Assembly (NCBI GenBank): GCA_018303365.1
Contig: JAGVYI010000019.1
Coordinates: 1 to 49,611, forward strand
Length of the DNA stretch: 49,611 nucleotides
Origin: Candidatus Woesearchaeota archaeon
GTDB taxonomy: Archaea; Nanobdellota; Nanobdellia; SCGC-AAA011-G17; JACPNG01
Direction: 5' to 3'
Made by a program: the position numbers and the translations under genes. The notes under the pieces were generated by a model, which was not told where the DNA came from, did no database searches, and saw only the letters and a program-made list of their open reading frames with translations. Of this stretch, positions 1-8,533 are shown in pieces. Within the stretch, counting starts at the first letter, position 1, and each line of letters begins with the position of its first letter.

Positions 1-333
1 ATAGCAACAGCAATATCCTTATTTGCCATAGCGGCTACCACTATATTTATAGCAAGAAAAACAACAAAGATTAACCAGTTTGATAGTAGAATTCTAAGGG
101 CAATAATAGCTGTGTCCTTAAGTGCCATCCTGCTAATCCTAGTAAAAAGCCAAGTAAACGAAGAAATTCTAAGATTAATGTTTGGGGGGGGTGTGTTTAT
201 AGCAAGCTACCTGGCACTTCTTCTCATAACAAAAACACTAGAGAGAGAAGACCTCGTATTCATCTCGCTTATTCAGACAAAAACAGGAATAAGAATAGAA
301 AAATTAAACAGGATAGTCAGAAGATTTCTCTAA
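1..333 (+). CDS. Polysaccharide flippase (Wzx/MATE-like), C-terminal part
   Basis: The frame is open from base 1, so the gene starts outside the window; the track shows only the part after an internal GTG at 112. What is visible is about 110 residues with three or so hydrophobic segments (for example the ILLILVKSQ and YLALLLITK regions), followed by a charged tail reading LEREDLVFISLI. Short endings of this LTxEDLxxI kind are common at the C-terminus of archaeal polysaccharide-biosynthesis flippases, which move lipid-linked glycans across the membrane. The tail overlaps the convergent radical SAM gene by 30 bp. The family call rests on a fragment and on the glycan context. Confidence 0.55.
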   Translation: MATAISLFAIAATTIFIARKTTKINQFDSRILRAIIAVSLSAILLILVKSQVNEEILRLMFGGGVFIASYLALLLITKTLEREDLVFISLIQTKTGIRIEKLNRIVRRFL

Positions 334-1297
334 ACGCCTAAGAGCAAAGCGAACACCCTCTTTGAGAAACTCAATTGGTTGGTCAAAGCCAGGATTACCG
401 TAACGCTCCTTACATTTACCGCAAAAAGGATTGTCCTTAAACTCGCTGGTGATATGCTGGCGGCGAAGCTCCTGCATCTTCTCACCATTCCATATTTCCT
501 CAAGACCATCTGTATTTAAGTTGCCAAGAACGTACTTAGCATCATAATCATAACAACAAGGAACAACCTTGCCATCCCACATAACAACAACAGATTCCCA
601 AGGCAGTCTGCATGGGTAGACAAGTGGATTTTTTCTGATGTGATTTGCAGACTCTTCAGTAGCATAATCAAGAAAGTTTTCATTTGACCCAAAAATAGAA
701 AATGATTTAACCATTACTTTATCAACACCAGGAAGAGTCCATTTTTTTCTAAACCCTGCAACCTATGGTTATATGTGGAGTCTTCCCACCATGCTCCTCT
801 TTAACCTTAAGTAAATTATGAATGTTCTCAACAGCTAGGGCATAATTTGCTGCAGGACCACGGATGGATTTATAGGTTGCATCATCCATCCCATCAAGTG
901 ACAGGTGAATTGCATCAAGCCCGGAGGAAACAAGCCTCTCAGACAGTGTCTTGCTAAGCATAGGGGGATTCACAGAAACTCTTGTTTTGACACCCTTCTT
1001 GTGGCAATAGGAAATCATCTCGGGAAATTGTGGATGGGTAAGGGACTCACCAAAATGATGCATATGAATATAATCCTTGGTATACTCAGCCTGATCAATA
1101 ATTTTTCTGAATAACTCAATATCCATGAACCCTTTTTCACGCTTCATAAGTGTAGTACGCGGGCACATAAAGCAGGTCATTGGGCAGTGATTAGTGGGTT
1201 CGATCTGAAAAATAGTTGGATGTGCCTTGCTGACAACATCCCTACTAAAGTAAGAATAAAGACCAACAGCGCGGTTAATCTTATCTTTAATTTCCAT
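304..1297 (-). pseudogene. Radical SAM/SPASM-domain protein, frameshifted
   Basis: Two adjacent minus ORFs are one gene in two frames. The N-terminal part (749-1297) has the radical SAM cluster CPMTCFMC near residue 40 and a (beta/alpha)6 pattern ending HITIGCRV. The C-terminal part (304-714) has a SPASM-type region (YPCRLPW, VVPCCYDYD, NPFCGKCKERYG) that would bind an auxiliary Fe-S cluster. The frames meet at about 745-775. The continuation frame reads GFRKKWTLPGVDKVMVKS, but the usual stretch between the two parts is short by roughly ten residues, so there may be a small deletion as well as a frameshift. SPASM enzymes modify peptides or sugars; the substrate is unknown. The gene overlaps its upstream methyltransferase by 11 bp, suggesting one operon. 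It could be real decay or an assembly error. Confidence 0.75.
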
Positions 1298-1841
1298 CCG
1301 CCTTCACCACCCGTAATTTTACATAAAGCTCTTCGCTCGGAAGCAAATAGCAAAAAAAACGCTCATAAAAGTCAAATTTATAGAGTAAAACCCTATTTAT
1401 GAGTGGATTAAATATGAAGTTTAGGTATTTTAACTTTTTGCTTATAGAAAAATTAATCTTTTTCTCAATAATTTCGAACTTTGCAGGTCCATAGTTTTCT
1501 TCATAAAAGTCATCTTTGGCAAACTGGTCAAAGGAAAGATAGCAAAAGCTGTGTTTGTGGGTTATTTCTGCAAGTGCATTATAAATTGAAAAATGGGGAA
1601 CTCGAATAACGATAGTGGCTCCATTTTTAGAGATCCTATGAAGCTCTCCCATTGTTTTAATAACGTCTTGAAGGTGCTCAAGAACATGACTGCAATAGAT
1701 GTATTCAAAAGAATCATTCTTAAACGGAAAGCCATTTTTGTCGATGTTACATACAACGTCAACGCCAGGCCTATAATACCAGTCAAGATTGATAAACCCC
1801 TGACGTATATCCTTGCCACAACCAACATTCAAAGACAGCAT
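1287..1841 (-). CDS. Class I SAM-dependent methyltransferase
   Basis: A 184-residue methyltransferase of the short glycan-cluster type. Motif I is the N-terminal LNVGCGKDIRQGF, the acidic motif II region is LDWYYRPGVDVVCNID, and the post-II segment reads FEYIYCSHVLEHLQD, all expected for SAM binding. The tail is poorly conserved and probably binds the acceptor. GGTGG sits just before the ATG at 1841 and acts as a plausible ribosome binding site. The gene overlaps the downstream radical SAM gene by 11 bp, so the two are likely cotranscribed. It probably methylates a sugar or lipid-linked intermediate; the acceptor cannot be read from the sequence. Confidence 0.85.
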   Translation of the reverse strand: MLSLNVGCGKDIRQGFINLDWYYRPGVDVVCNIDKNGFPFKNDSFEYIYCSHVLEHLQDVIKTMGELHRISKNGATIVIRVPHFSIYNALAEITHKHSFCYLSFDQFAKDDFYEENYGPAKFEIIEKKINFSISKKLKYLNFIFNPLINRVLLYKFDFYERFFCYLLPSEELYVKLRVVKADGN

Positions 1842-1873
1842 AAAACCACCAAAAATAAAATCAAAAAAGAAGA

Positions 1874-1882
1874 TTTAAATAA
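1874..1882 (+). promoter_or_regulatory. TATA box for the 1906 glycosyltransferase
   Basis: TTTAAATAA lies about 27 nt before the ATG at 1906. This is the spacing expected if transcription starts at or next to the start codon, giving a leaderless mRNA. Confidence 0.6.
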
Positions 1883-1905
1883 CTTACGAAAGCAAAGCCT
1901 AAACC

Positions 1906-2877
1906 ATGAAAATAACGTTTATCTACAACACACCCCACCCGGTACATAAAGCATGGGCAGAGAGCATTAAAGCCAAATTTGTATCGGATAGGGCCGAAGG
2001 AAAGCTTAACCTAAGAAACATCAAGAGGTTTGTAAAGTCATTCACAACAATACTAAAAATACCAAAAGATACTGACCTTCTGCTCTGCGAAGGAGGCTCA
2101 CAGTTTCTCACAGGGGCGCTCTGGAAGCATAGAAACAAAGAAAGGAAACTTGTCGGAATTGTATCAGACCCAAAACTCTATTACTATAAGTTCATGACAA
2201 AAACAAAAAGAAAACTATACCTCTGGACACTAAAAAAGTTTGACCTTCTTATCCCAACATCACCCATGATGGAATCACTTATACCAAAGCCAGTAAAGGC
2301 AAAAATAAAGGTTGTGTTCCCCTTCGTAGACATAAAAAGGCATACTGCAAAGGTAAAAGAAAGGGAAAACAACACAGTCATATTTGTTGGAAGGATTGGA
2401 AAAGAAAAGGGAGCAGACAATACAATAAAAGCATTTGAAATAGTAAAAAAGAGATTCCCAAATGCAAAGTTGTATATGGTTGGTTTCGGAAGCCTTCAAA
2501 AGCAGCTTGAAGAAAGAAAAATAAATGGGGTAGTATTTACAGGGTGGGCAAATAAGCCAGAAGAGTATATAAGAAAGGGAACAATAATTATCAGTCTTGC
2601 AAGAATTGAGCCTGCAGGGATTGCAATTCTAGAAGGGATGTGTGCAGGCCTTGTACCAGTTGTTTCAAAGGGTGCAGGAAATAATTATATTGTAGAAAAA
2701 GCTGGAAAAGAATTGGTTGTAGAGAACTCAAGCCAAGCAGCAAAGACAATAATTGGCCTTTTCAATGATAATAAAAAAAGAATAAGCTACGCAAAAAAAG
2801 CACAGAAAATTGTAAAAAATTACACCAAAGAAAAGAGCATAGAGGCATTTAGAAAAGCAATAGAATCTATGGAATAA
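1906..2877 (+). CDS. GT4-type (GT-B fold) glycosyltransferase
   Basis: A 323-residue GT-B glycosyltransferase. The C-terminal nucleotide-sugar domain shows VIFVGRIGKEKGADNTIKAF, then LYMVGFGS, FTGWANKPEEYIRKG, and the family signature EPAGIAILEGMCAGLVPVVS with its E(x7)E pair. The N-terminal acceptor domain is short and lacks the usual GG(A/V)E start. The ATG at 1906 has a TATA box at leaderless spacing. The encoded protein is K-rich, as are other + strand products here. It likely adds a sugar to a lipid-linked or surface glycan in the cytoplasm. Donor and acceptor are unknown. Confidence 0.87.
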   Translation: MKITFIYNTPHPVHKAWAESIKAKFVSDRAEGKLNLRNIKRFVKSFTTILKIPKDTDLLLCEGGSQFLTGALWKHRNKERKLVGIVSDPKLYYYKFMTKTKRKLYLWTLKKFDLLIPTSPMMESLIPKPVKAKIKVVFPFVDIKRHTAKVKERENNTVIFVGRIGKEKGADNTIKAFEIVKKRFPNAKLYMVGFGSLQKQLEERKINGVVFTGWANKPEEYIRKGTIIISLARIEPAGIAILEGMCAGLVPVVSKGAGNNYIVEKAGKELVVENSSQAAKTIIGLFNDNKKRISYAKKAQKIVKNYTKEKSIEAFRKAIESME

Positions 2878-2926
2878 GAATATTTATAAACAATGATAAC
2901 GGAACTATTTCTAGGTGGGATAGGGT

Positions 2927-4384
2927 GTGGAAAGGCCGATAGTTCTAATTAATGTCAGCAAACCAGAAGATGTAAGAATCCCACCATTAGCATTGCTCTA
3001 CGTTGGGGGAGCATTAAAAAAAGAAGGATATGATGTAAAGGTTTACAGTTTCTCAACAAGAGATATCCAAAAGTATGCTAAAGAAGTAGCGGAAATAAAA
3101 CCATTATACCTAGGCGTATCTGTCTTTACAGGAAGTAAAACAAGAGACTCTGCCGATTTCTCAAAAGCTGTAAAAGCAATTGACCCAACAACCCCTATCC
3201 TTTGGGGGGGCATACATCCAAGCCTTCTTCCATATCAATGTCTAAACGAAGATTACATTGATTATGTGGTGGTAGGAGAAGGAGAAGAGACAATTGTTGA
3301 ATTTACAAAAGCGATGCTAGGAAGAGTAAATTTTGAAGATATTTTCGGACTAGGATACAAAAAAAACGGAATTATAAAATTAAACCAGAAAAGACCCTTC
3401 GTACAGGACTTAGACAAATATAGCCTAGACTGGAGTCTTATTGATGTAGAGAAATTCTTAGACAGACATTGGGATTCAAAAAAAATTCTTGGATTCATAT
3501 CAAGCAGGGGCTGTCCATTTGATTGTTCTTTCTGTTATAATCAAGAATTTAACGCAAGAAAATGGAGAGCGCACGGAACAAAAAAAGTCATAAATGAAAT
3601 AAAAGAACTAAAAGACAGGTACAATATAGATGGATTAAGGTTCTACGACGATCTTTTGTTCGCAAATCCACCAAGAGCAATAGAGATTGTAAGAGAAGTA
3701 AAGCTCCCATGGTATGGTGAGATAAGAATTGGGATGATTAATGAGAAAATAACCGACGTATTAATAGAAACGGAATGTAGGGAAGTTCTTTTCGGACTAG
3801 AGTCTGGTTCAGACAGGATTTTAAGGCTCATGGATAAAGCACAAACTGTAGAAGCAATAAGAAAAGGGGTAAAGCTTCTAAATAGGGCAAAGGAATTAAG
3901 AACCGTAGGGTCATTTATTGTTGGTGTACCAACCGAAACAAAAGAAGAAACATTTGAAACAGTAAACTTAATCCTAGAACTGCTCAAAATAAATCCAAAT
4001 ATGCGTTACTCTGTTGGTTTCTACTTACCCTACCCAGGCTCAGCAATGTACAACCTTGCAATAAAAGAAGGGTTCAAGCCATTTGAAAAAACCGAAGACT
4101 GGGATGCCCTTGACAGGTGGGCAGACAGGCTAAAACTAACGTGGCTAAACTGGATGCAGGACTCAAGCTACTTCAAAGCAATAAGAGATTACGTCAATCT
4201 TTTGCCACTTAACGAAGTAAAGGTGCCGTTTATAAGAAGCATCCCTGAAAAAAGGTTAAAGAACAAAGATTTCTCCCATAAATACGAGCTTTCTGCTCTA
4301 AGTTACCTGCAGCATCAGTTTGCAGTTGATGGAACATTTGTCAACAAAGTGGGAAGGGCAGTATTACCCTACATTCGCGGATAG
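2927..4384 (+). CDS. B12-binding radical SAM protein (subfamily 2)
   Basis: A 485-residue protein. The N-terminal cobalamin-binding Rossmann-like domain (about residues 5-135) has IPPLALLYVGGALKKEGYDV and LWGGIHPSLLP. The radical SAM core follows with SSRGCPFDCSFC near residue 195 and the later FGLESGSDRIL segment. The C-terminal domain lacks the FYFRPxYI motif of the neighbouring paralogues and resembles that of the 31970 gene. The start is a GTG at 2927 preceded by AGGTGGGA at good spacing, with a TATA box (TATTTATAAA) at 2881, so this mRNA has a short leader. Such enzymes methylate or rearrange unreactive carbons; the surroundings suggest a glycan or lipid substrate. The end overlaps the convergent gene by 21 bp. 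Confidence 0.9.
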   Translation: MERPIVLINVSKPEDVRIPPLALLYVGGALKKEGYDVKVYSFSTRDIQKYAKEVAEIKPLYLGVSVFTGSKTRDSADFSKAVKAIDPTTPILWGGIHPSLLPYQCLNEDYIDYVVVGEGEETIVEFTKAMLGRVNFEDIFGLGYKKNGIIKLNQKRPFVQDLDKYSLDWSLIDVEKFLDRHWDSKKILGFISSRGCPFDCSFCYNQEFNARKWRAHGTKKVINEIKELKDRYNIDGLRFYDDLLFANPPRAIEIVREVKLPWYGEIRIGMINEKITDVLIETECREVLFGLESGSDRILRLMDKAQTVEAIRKGVKLLNRAKELRTVGSFIVGVPTETKEETFETVNLILELLKINPNMRYSVGFYLPYPGSAMYNLAIKEGFKPFEKTEDWDALDRWADRLKLTWLNWMQDSSYFKAIRDYVNLLPLNEVKVPFIRSIPEKRLKNKDFSHKYELSALSYLQHQFAVDGTFVNKVGRAVLPYIRG

Positions 4385-5554
4385 GTAGAGGCCTTCAATC
4401 TTCTTAGTAATAACTTCTCTTGAAAAATTATTTTTAATATGCCTAAAGGCTGCTTCTCCAATTTTGCGACAAATAGAAGGATTATCAAGTAAATAAGATA
4501 TGCGCTCTCTCCACAAAGAAGAATCGTTTGGTGAAACAAGAAAACCCGTCTTTCCGTCAAGTATCACTTCAACATTTCCCCCTACCGCAGAAGCAACGAC
4601 AGGTTTTTTCATAAGACCAGCTTCTAAAATAACACCGCTAAAGGGCTCTTGCCACAAAGAAGGTAAAACAACAATGTCACTCCTTCTGTAGATTTCAGTA
4701 ATAGAGTCCAAAGATACAGAAGAACTAAGAAAAATTTTATCAGAAATGTTATTCTCTAAAATAAAATCACGAATCGCTTTTTCAAGCGGCCCGTGACCAA
4801 CAATAAGAAAACTAGTATCATCTCTCTCATGTAAAACAGAAAGTAAACTTCTAAGTACAAATAAAATCCCTTTGGTATAAGTCAGCCCACCAAGAAAAGT
4901 TAGGACCTTTTTCTTGAGAGGAAAAGACAAAAAATCATAAGAAGTAGCCTTTGGAAAAAAAGAAAAATCACGAAAGATACCAACAACATGAACATTCCTG
5001 ATAATACCATTAGCTTTAAGACGACGCAAAATAGCATTGCTGTTAGCAACTTTGACAGTAGCTCGATTTAGAATCTTTGGCACACTGCGAAGGTATAACC
5101 ACTTGTAAAGGTCAAGAGGCCAACGATAAAAGGGATATTCACGAAAGATAATCGAAAAACTGCAGCGGTCATACTCAGAAAGCCTTGGACCCATGCAGCT
5201 GCTCCTAGGACAAGCAAACCAGTAATCGCGAAAGTGGACAACAGAAGGGATACCCTCACGTTCAGCAGCAAGAATAGAGGGAATAGATGTGAGCCTATCG
5301 TGAGCGTGGATAATATCAATTTTTTCTTTTCGGATAACATCTGAAAGAAACCGAGAAAGATAAAAATTATGAAAAGGAAAAAAAGGAATCAGCTTATAGG
5401 CAAAAAAACAATAAGACTTTACACCTTCATAATGACCTGTTGAAGCAATAAAAACACGATGACCCTGCCCTTGCAAAGACAATGCTAATTGATAAGCACT
5501 AATCTCTGCCCCGCCGTAGCCGAGGGGATGATATACGACAAATAGAATATTCAT
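4364..5554 (-). CDS. GT4 family glycosyltransferase
   Basis: A full-length 396-residue GT-B enzyme. The N-terminus is typical (ILFVVYHPLGYGGAEISAYQLALSL), followed by DIIHAHDRL, and the C-terminal domain has VLTFLGGLTYTKGI, FLIVGHGPL, VSLDSITEIYRRSDIVVLPS and EPFSGVILEAGLMKKPVVAS with the E(x7)E pair. It is F/S/L-rich compared with the K/I-rich GT4 paralogue at 7406, reflecting the strand composition bias. Its start overlaps the stop of the upstream methyltransferase as ATGA, so the two form a minus operon. It is a cytoplasmic retaining transferase; donor and acceptor are not determined. Confidence 0.92.
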   Translation of the reverse strand: MNILFVVYHPLGYGGAEISAYQLALSLQGQGHRVFIASTGHYEGVKSYCFFAYKLIPFFPFHNFYLSRFLSDVIRKEKIDIIHAHDRLTSIPSILAAEREGIPSVVHFRDYWFACPRSSCMGPRLSEYDRCSFSIIFREYPFYRWPLDLYKWLYLRSVPKILNRATVKVANSNAILRRLKANGIIRNVHVVGIFRDFSFFPKATSYDFLSFPLKKKVLTFLGGLTYTKGILFVLRSLLSVLHERDDTSFLIVGHGPLEKAIRDFILENNISDKIFLSSSVSLDSITEIYRRSDIVVLPSLWQEPFSGVILEAGLMKKPVVASAVGGNVEVILDGKTGFLVSPNDSSLWRERISYLLDNPSICRKIGEAAFRHIKNNFSREVITKKIEGLYLSANVG

Positions 5555-6246
5555 TTTTTCCTGCCAATAATTAAGAGTGCTGTGCTAAGAGAAGGAAGAT
5601 ACCTTCCTAAACGAATTAAAAAACGAAAAAGATAGCGAAAAGGAATAATATTTGAAAAGTGCTCTGCCTTTGGAAAAGGAAAAGGCACATAAATTCCCTT
5701 AAATGAGACCTCAAGAACACAAGGAGAAAAAAGCTTACGAAGCTCTGGAATGCTGTACTCGTAGTAGTGTTTATCTATAGTTTTATGACCAAAAATACGC
5801 CCACGAAGTTCCTTTCGGTTTGGTGTCGTAATAAAAAAATACCCCCCCGGTCTAAGCACCCGAAAATACTCTTTAATGACTGTAGGAAGCACATCCACAG
5901 GAACATGCTCAATAACATCAAAACTAAGTAAACTGTCAAATGAGCCATCAGAAAAGGGAAGGGAAGTAATATTTGCCTTCTTGAATGAGACATTTAAAAT
6001 CCCTAGATTATTAAAAATAAGCCGGGCAAAAGATAAAGGAAGCTCCTGATTGTCAACCGCAACTACCTTCTTGACCTTTGAAGCATAAAGGGAAGTAAGT
6101 CTTCCATCCCCACACCCAGCCTCAAGAACTGTAGAATTAGGGTCAAGATAAGGGATAACAAAAGAGAGAGGGTGCTCGTAGAATTCCTTATAAAAGCCTA
6201 TAATACCCCAATGATAAGGGTAAACATATTCGTTGACCTTCTCCAT
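5551..6246 (-). CDS. Class I SAM-dependent methyltransferase (UbiE-like fold)
   Basis: About 231 residues from the preferred start. Motif I is STVLEAGCGDGRLT, motif II KVVAVDNQELPL, motif post-I SLLSFDVIEHVPVD, and motif III LRPGGYFFITTPNRKE. The track starts at 6255 (MFCMEK), but the ATG at 6246 (MEKVNEY) lies about 27 nt from a TTTAAA box, the leaderless spacing seen elsewhere here, so I prefer it. ATGA coupling to the GT4 gene downstream indicates joint expression. Probably modifies a sugar or small-molecule acceptor in glycan assembly. Confidence 0.88.
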   Translation of the reverse strand: MEKVNEYVYPYHWGIIGFYKEFYEHPLSFVIPYLDPNSTVLEAGCGDGRLTSLYASKVKKVVAVDNQELPLSFARLIFNNLGILNVSFKKANITSLPFSDGSFDSLLSFDVIEHVPVDVLPTVIKEYFRVLRPGGYFFITTPNRKELRGRIFGHKTIDKHYYEYSIPELRKLFSPCVLEVSFKGIYVPFPFPKAEHFSNIIPFRYLFRFLIRLGRYLPSLSTALLIIGRKK

Positions 6247-6268
6247 ACAAAACAAGCCCTTAAAAACG

Positions 6269-6277
6269 TATTTAAAG
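6269..6277. promoter_or_regulatory. Near-palindromic TATA box serving divergent genes
   Basis: TATTTAAAG lies about 30 nt before the + ATG at 6303 and about 27 nt before the preferred - ATG at 6246. Its TTTAAA core reads the same on both strands, so one box may drive both leaderless transcripts. Confidence 0.5.
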
Positions 6278-6302
6278 CTATTGCCGGGTAAATCAAGATA
6301 AA

Positions 6303-7409
6303 ATGAAAGCGGTAAGATTCAGGATAGAAGAAATCATAAAGGTGGCAGCACTCTATCTAGATTATACTATTTACCTGCTCTTAAACCCATTCAAATTCAA
6401 AAGAAAACCTCAAAATATAAGAAAAATATTGGTCGTGGAACTTCTCAAAATAGGAGACCTTATTGTAACAACACCAAGTCTAAAAGCGCTCAAGGAAAAA
6501 TACCCTCAAGCAAAGATTCATCTTATGGTTCAAAAAGGGTTTGAAGATGTACTTCGAGGAAACAGAAATATAGACCGCATCATCACTTACCATGAGGGTA
6601 TCAGACCCACCCTAAAAAGTGAAAAATACGATCTTGGAGTAATCTTCCATCCAGGCTCACTTAAGGTGAGTAATCTTCTAAGGAAAGTCGGTGTAAAATA
6701 CAGGATTGGTTGCGCAAAAGTGGGAATACTCTCTGGAAAGGGCTATTTTCTAAACAAAAAGATGTGCCCAAACACAAAACCACAGCACAAAACAATAGAT
6801 AATATAGATGTAATAAAGCCACTTGGTATAAAAATATCAAGAAAGCTTGAAATAACCGTACCAGAAGAAGCCGAAAAGAAAGTCATAAAGAATTTTGAAA
6901 AAAACAATATAAGAAAAAAAGACTACAAAGTTGTTTTACACCTTGGGTCAAACTACAGGACCCATGAATGGTCAACAGAAAGGTTCATAGAACTTGGGGA
7001 ATATCTTATAACAAACAGAAAAGCAAAGATAATTTTGACAGGATCAAAAAAAGACAAAGACAAAAATGAAGAGGTAAAAAGCGGATTAAATTGTAGGGCT
7101 CTCAACACAGCCGGCTCAACGATAAAAGAGTTCTTCGCATATATAAAGCAAGCTGACTTAGTAGTAAGTATTGACACTTCGGCAATGCACATTGCATCAG
7201 CTTATAACAAACCAATAGTTGCTCTTTTTGGAGCAGGAGACCCAAGAGTATGGCAGCCTTTATCAGAAAATAGGAAGGTAATATTTAACGACAAGTACTG
7301 CACAAGCTGTATGAAAGGAGTATGTTTTAGAAAAGGAAAGCGAAAACAAGAATGCATGCGGTCAATTAGTGTAAATCAAGTTATACAAAATGTAGAGGCC
7401 CTAAAATGA
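6303..7409 (+). CDS. GT9 family glycosyltransferase (heptosyltransferase-like)
   Basis: A 368-residue GT9 enzyme, the fold of bacterial ADP-heptose:LPS heptosyltransferases. Visible features are LLKIGDLIVTTPSLKALKEKYP at the N-terminus, VLHLGSNYRTHEWSTERF in the middle, ILTGSKKDKD, and the signature DLVVSIDTSAMHIASAYNKPIVALFGAGDP. A Cys-rich tail (YCTSCMKGVC, ECMRSI) matches other GT9 proteins. It heads a + operon whose next gene overlaps by 4 bp. Archaea have no LPS, so the donor is more likely another activated sugar. GT9 presence suggests ancient exchange with bacteria. Confidence 0.88.
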   Translation: MKAVRFRIEEIIKVAALYLDYTIYLLLNPFKFKRKPQNIRKILVVELLKIGDLIVTTPSLKALKEKYPQAKIHLMVQKGFEDVLRGNRNIDRIITYHEGIRPTLKSEKYDLGVIFHPGSLKVSNLLRKVGVKYRIGCAKVGILSGKGYFLNKKMCPNTKPQHKTIDNIDVIKPLGIKISRKLEITVPEEAEKKVIKNFEKNNIRKKDYKVVLHLGSNYRTHEWSTERFIELGEYLITNRKAKIILTGSKKDKDKNEEVKSGLNCRALNTAGSTIKEFFAYIKQADLVVSIDTSAMHIASAYNKPIVALFGAGDPRVWQPLSENRKVIFNDKYCTSCMKGVCFRKGKRKQECMRSISVNQVIQNVEALK

Positions 7410-8533
7410 AGATAGCTATCGTTACAAATTACTTCTACCCTGTAGAAGGCGGTGTGGAAAGACACACTTATTATATAGCAAAAAATCTTGTAGAAAGGGG
7501 GCATAAAGTAACAGTAATTACATCAGATAAAACAAGAGACTCAAAAACACTAAAAAAATATGAAGTAAAAGATAAAATAAGAATAATAAGACTACCAGTA
7601 CTAATAAAGATTGGAGATTTTGGGGTTATCTTCCCGAGAGTCATAAAAGAGATTAAAAAGATAAGCCCAGACATAGTTCACTTGCATGTCTTCAGGCACT
7701 TTCACAATCTGATTCCTTTCTTTATAAAAAAACCATGCATTATAACACCACATTGGCCGAACTATCCGAAAGAAGTAAGAAAACCATATGTGGATATACT
7801 AGTAAGTTTGTTTGATAGAATTTTAGGAAAGGCAGTTCTAAAAAAATGCAGGAAAATCATTGCAATAACAGACTTAGAAAAAGAATGGCTCGTTGGAAAA
7901 TTCAAGATTAATCAGAGAAATATAGAAGTCATTCCTAACGGCATACCAAAAGAATATCTTAAAAAAAGATATGGCACAAAAGTAAGGAAGAAGCTAAATC
8001 TAAGAAGAAACCAGAAAATAGTGCTTTGTATAAGCAGACTCCACAAAAGCAAGGGAATAGACCAAGTAATAAAAATAGCTACATTTTTCAAAGACGTAGT
8101 CTTCCTAATTGCTGGAAGAGATGGAGGAGAAAAAAAGAATTTATTAAAACTGGCAAAGCCGCTAAAAAATATCCATTTTATTGAAAATGTCCCTGACAAA
8201 GATAAATTAGAACTCTATGCAGCATCAGACGTATTCATACATCCAAGCCATTACGAGGGTTTTGGAATTGTTGTGCTTGAAGCATTCAGCCAAGGAGTAG
8301 CGGTCATAACCTCGGACAAAGGAGGTCTTCCATGGGTTGTATCGGATGCTGGGCTTATATTCAAAGATAAAGACTTAAAAGACCTCAAGGATAAACTTTC
8401 ACTGCTCTTAAAAGAAGACAAATTAAGAAAGAACCTTGCAAAAAAAGGCAAGAATAGAGTAAAAGATTTCACATGGGAAAACATCGTAAATAAAATAGAG
8501 AAGGTATACGAAAAAGCAATATGGAAAAGATAA
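7406..8533 (+). CDS. GT4 family glycosyltransferase
   Basis: A 375-residue GT-B enzyme of the PimA/PigA-like group. N-terminal IVTNYFYPVEGGVERHTYYIAKNL, DIVHLHVFRHF, then IPNGIPKEYL; C-terminal IVLCISRLHKSKGIDQVI, FLIAGRDGG, LELYAASDVFIHPSHYEGFGIVVLEAF with the E(x7)E catalytic pair. Translationally coupled to the GT9 gene (ATGA) and overlapping the next GT2 gene by 13 bp. It is rich in K and I, with nearly all Arg as AGA, as in other + strand genes. Likely a retaining glycosyltransferase extending the glycan started by its neighbours. Confidence 0.93.
   Translation: MKIAIVTNYFYPVEGGVERHTYYIAKNLVERGHKVTVITSDKTRDSKTLKKYEVKDKIRIIRLPVLIKIGDFGVIFPRVIKEIKKISPDIVHLHVFRHFHNLIPFFIKKPCIITPHWPNYPKEVRKPYVDILVSLFDRILGKAVLKKCRKIIAITDLEKEWLVGKFKINQRNIEVIPNGIPKEYLKKRYGTKVRKKLNLRRNQKIVLCISRLHKSKGIDQVIKIATFFKDVVFLIAGRDGGEKKNLLKLAKPLKNIHFIENVPDKDKLELYAASDVFIHPSHYEGFGIVVLEAFSQGVAVITSDKGGLPWVVSDAGLIFKDKDLKDLKDKLSLLLKEDKLRKNLAKKGKNRVKDFTWENIVNKIEKVYEKAIWKR

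Noticed and set aside
1593-1949. Plus ORF of 118 residues
   Set aside because: Shadow of the 1287-1841 methyltransferase, running into the start of the 1906 gene in another frame.
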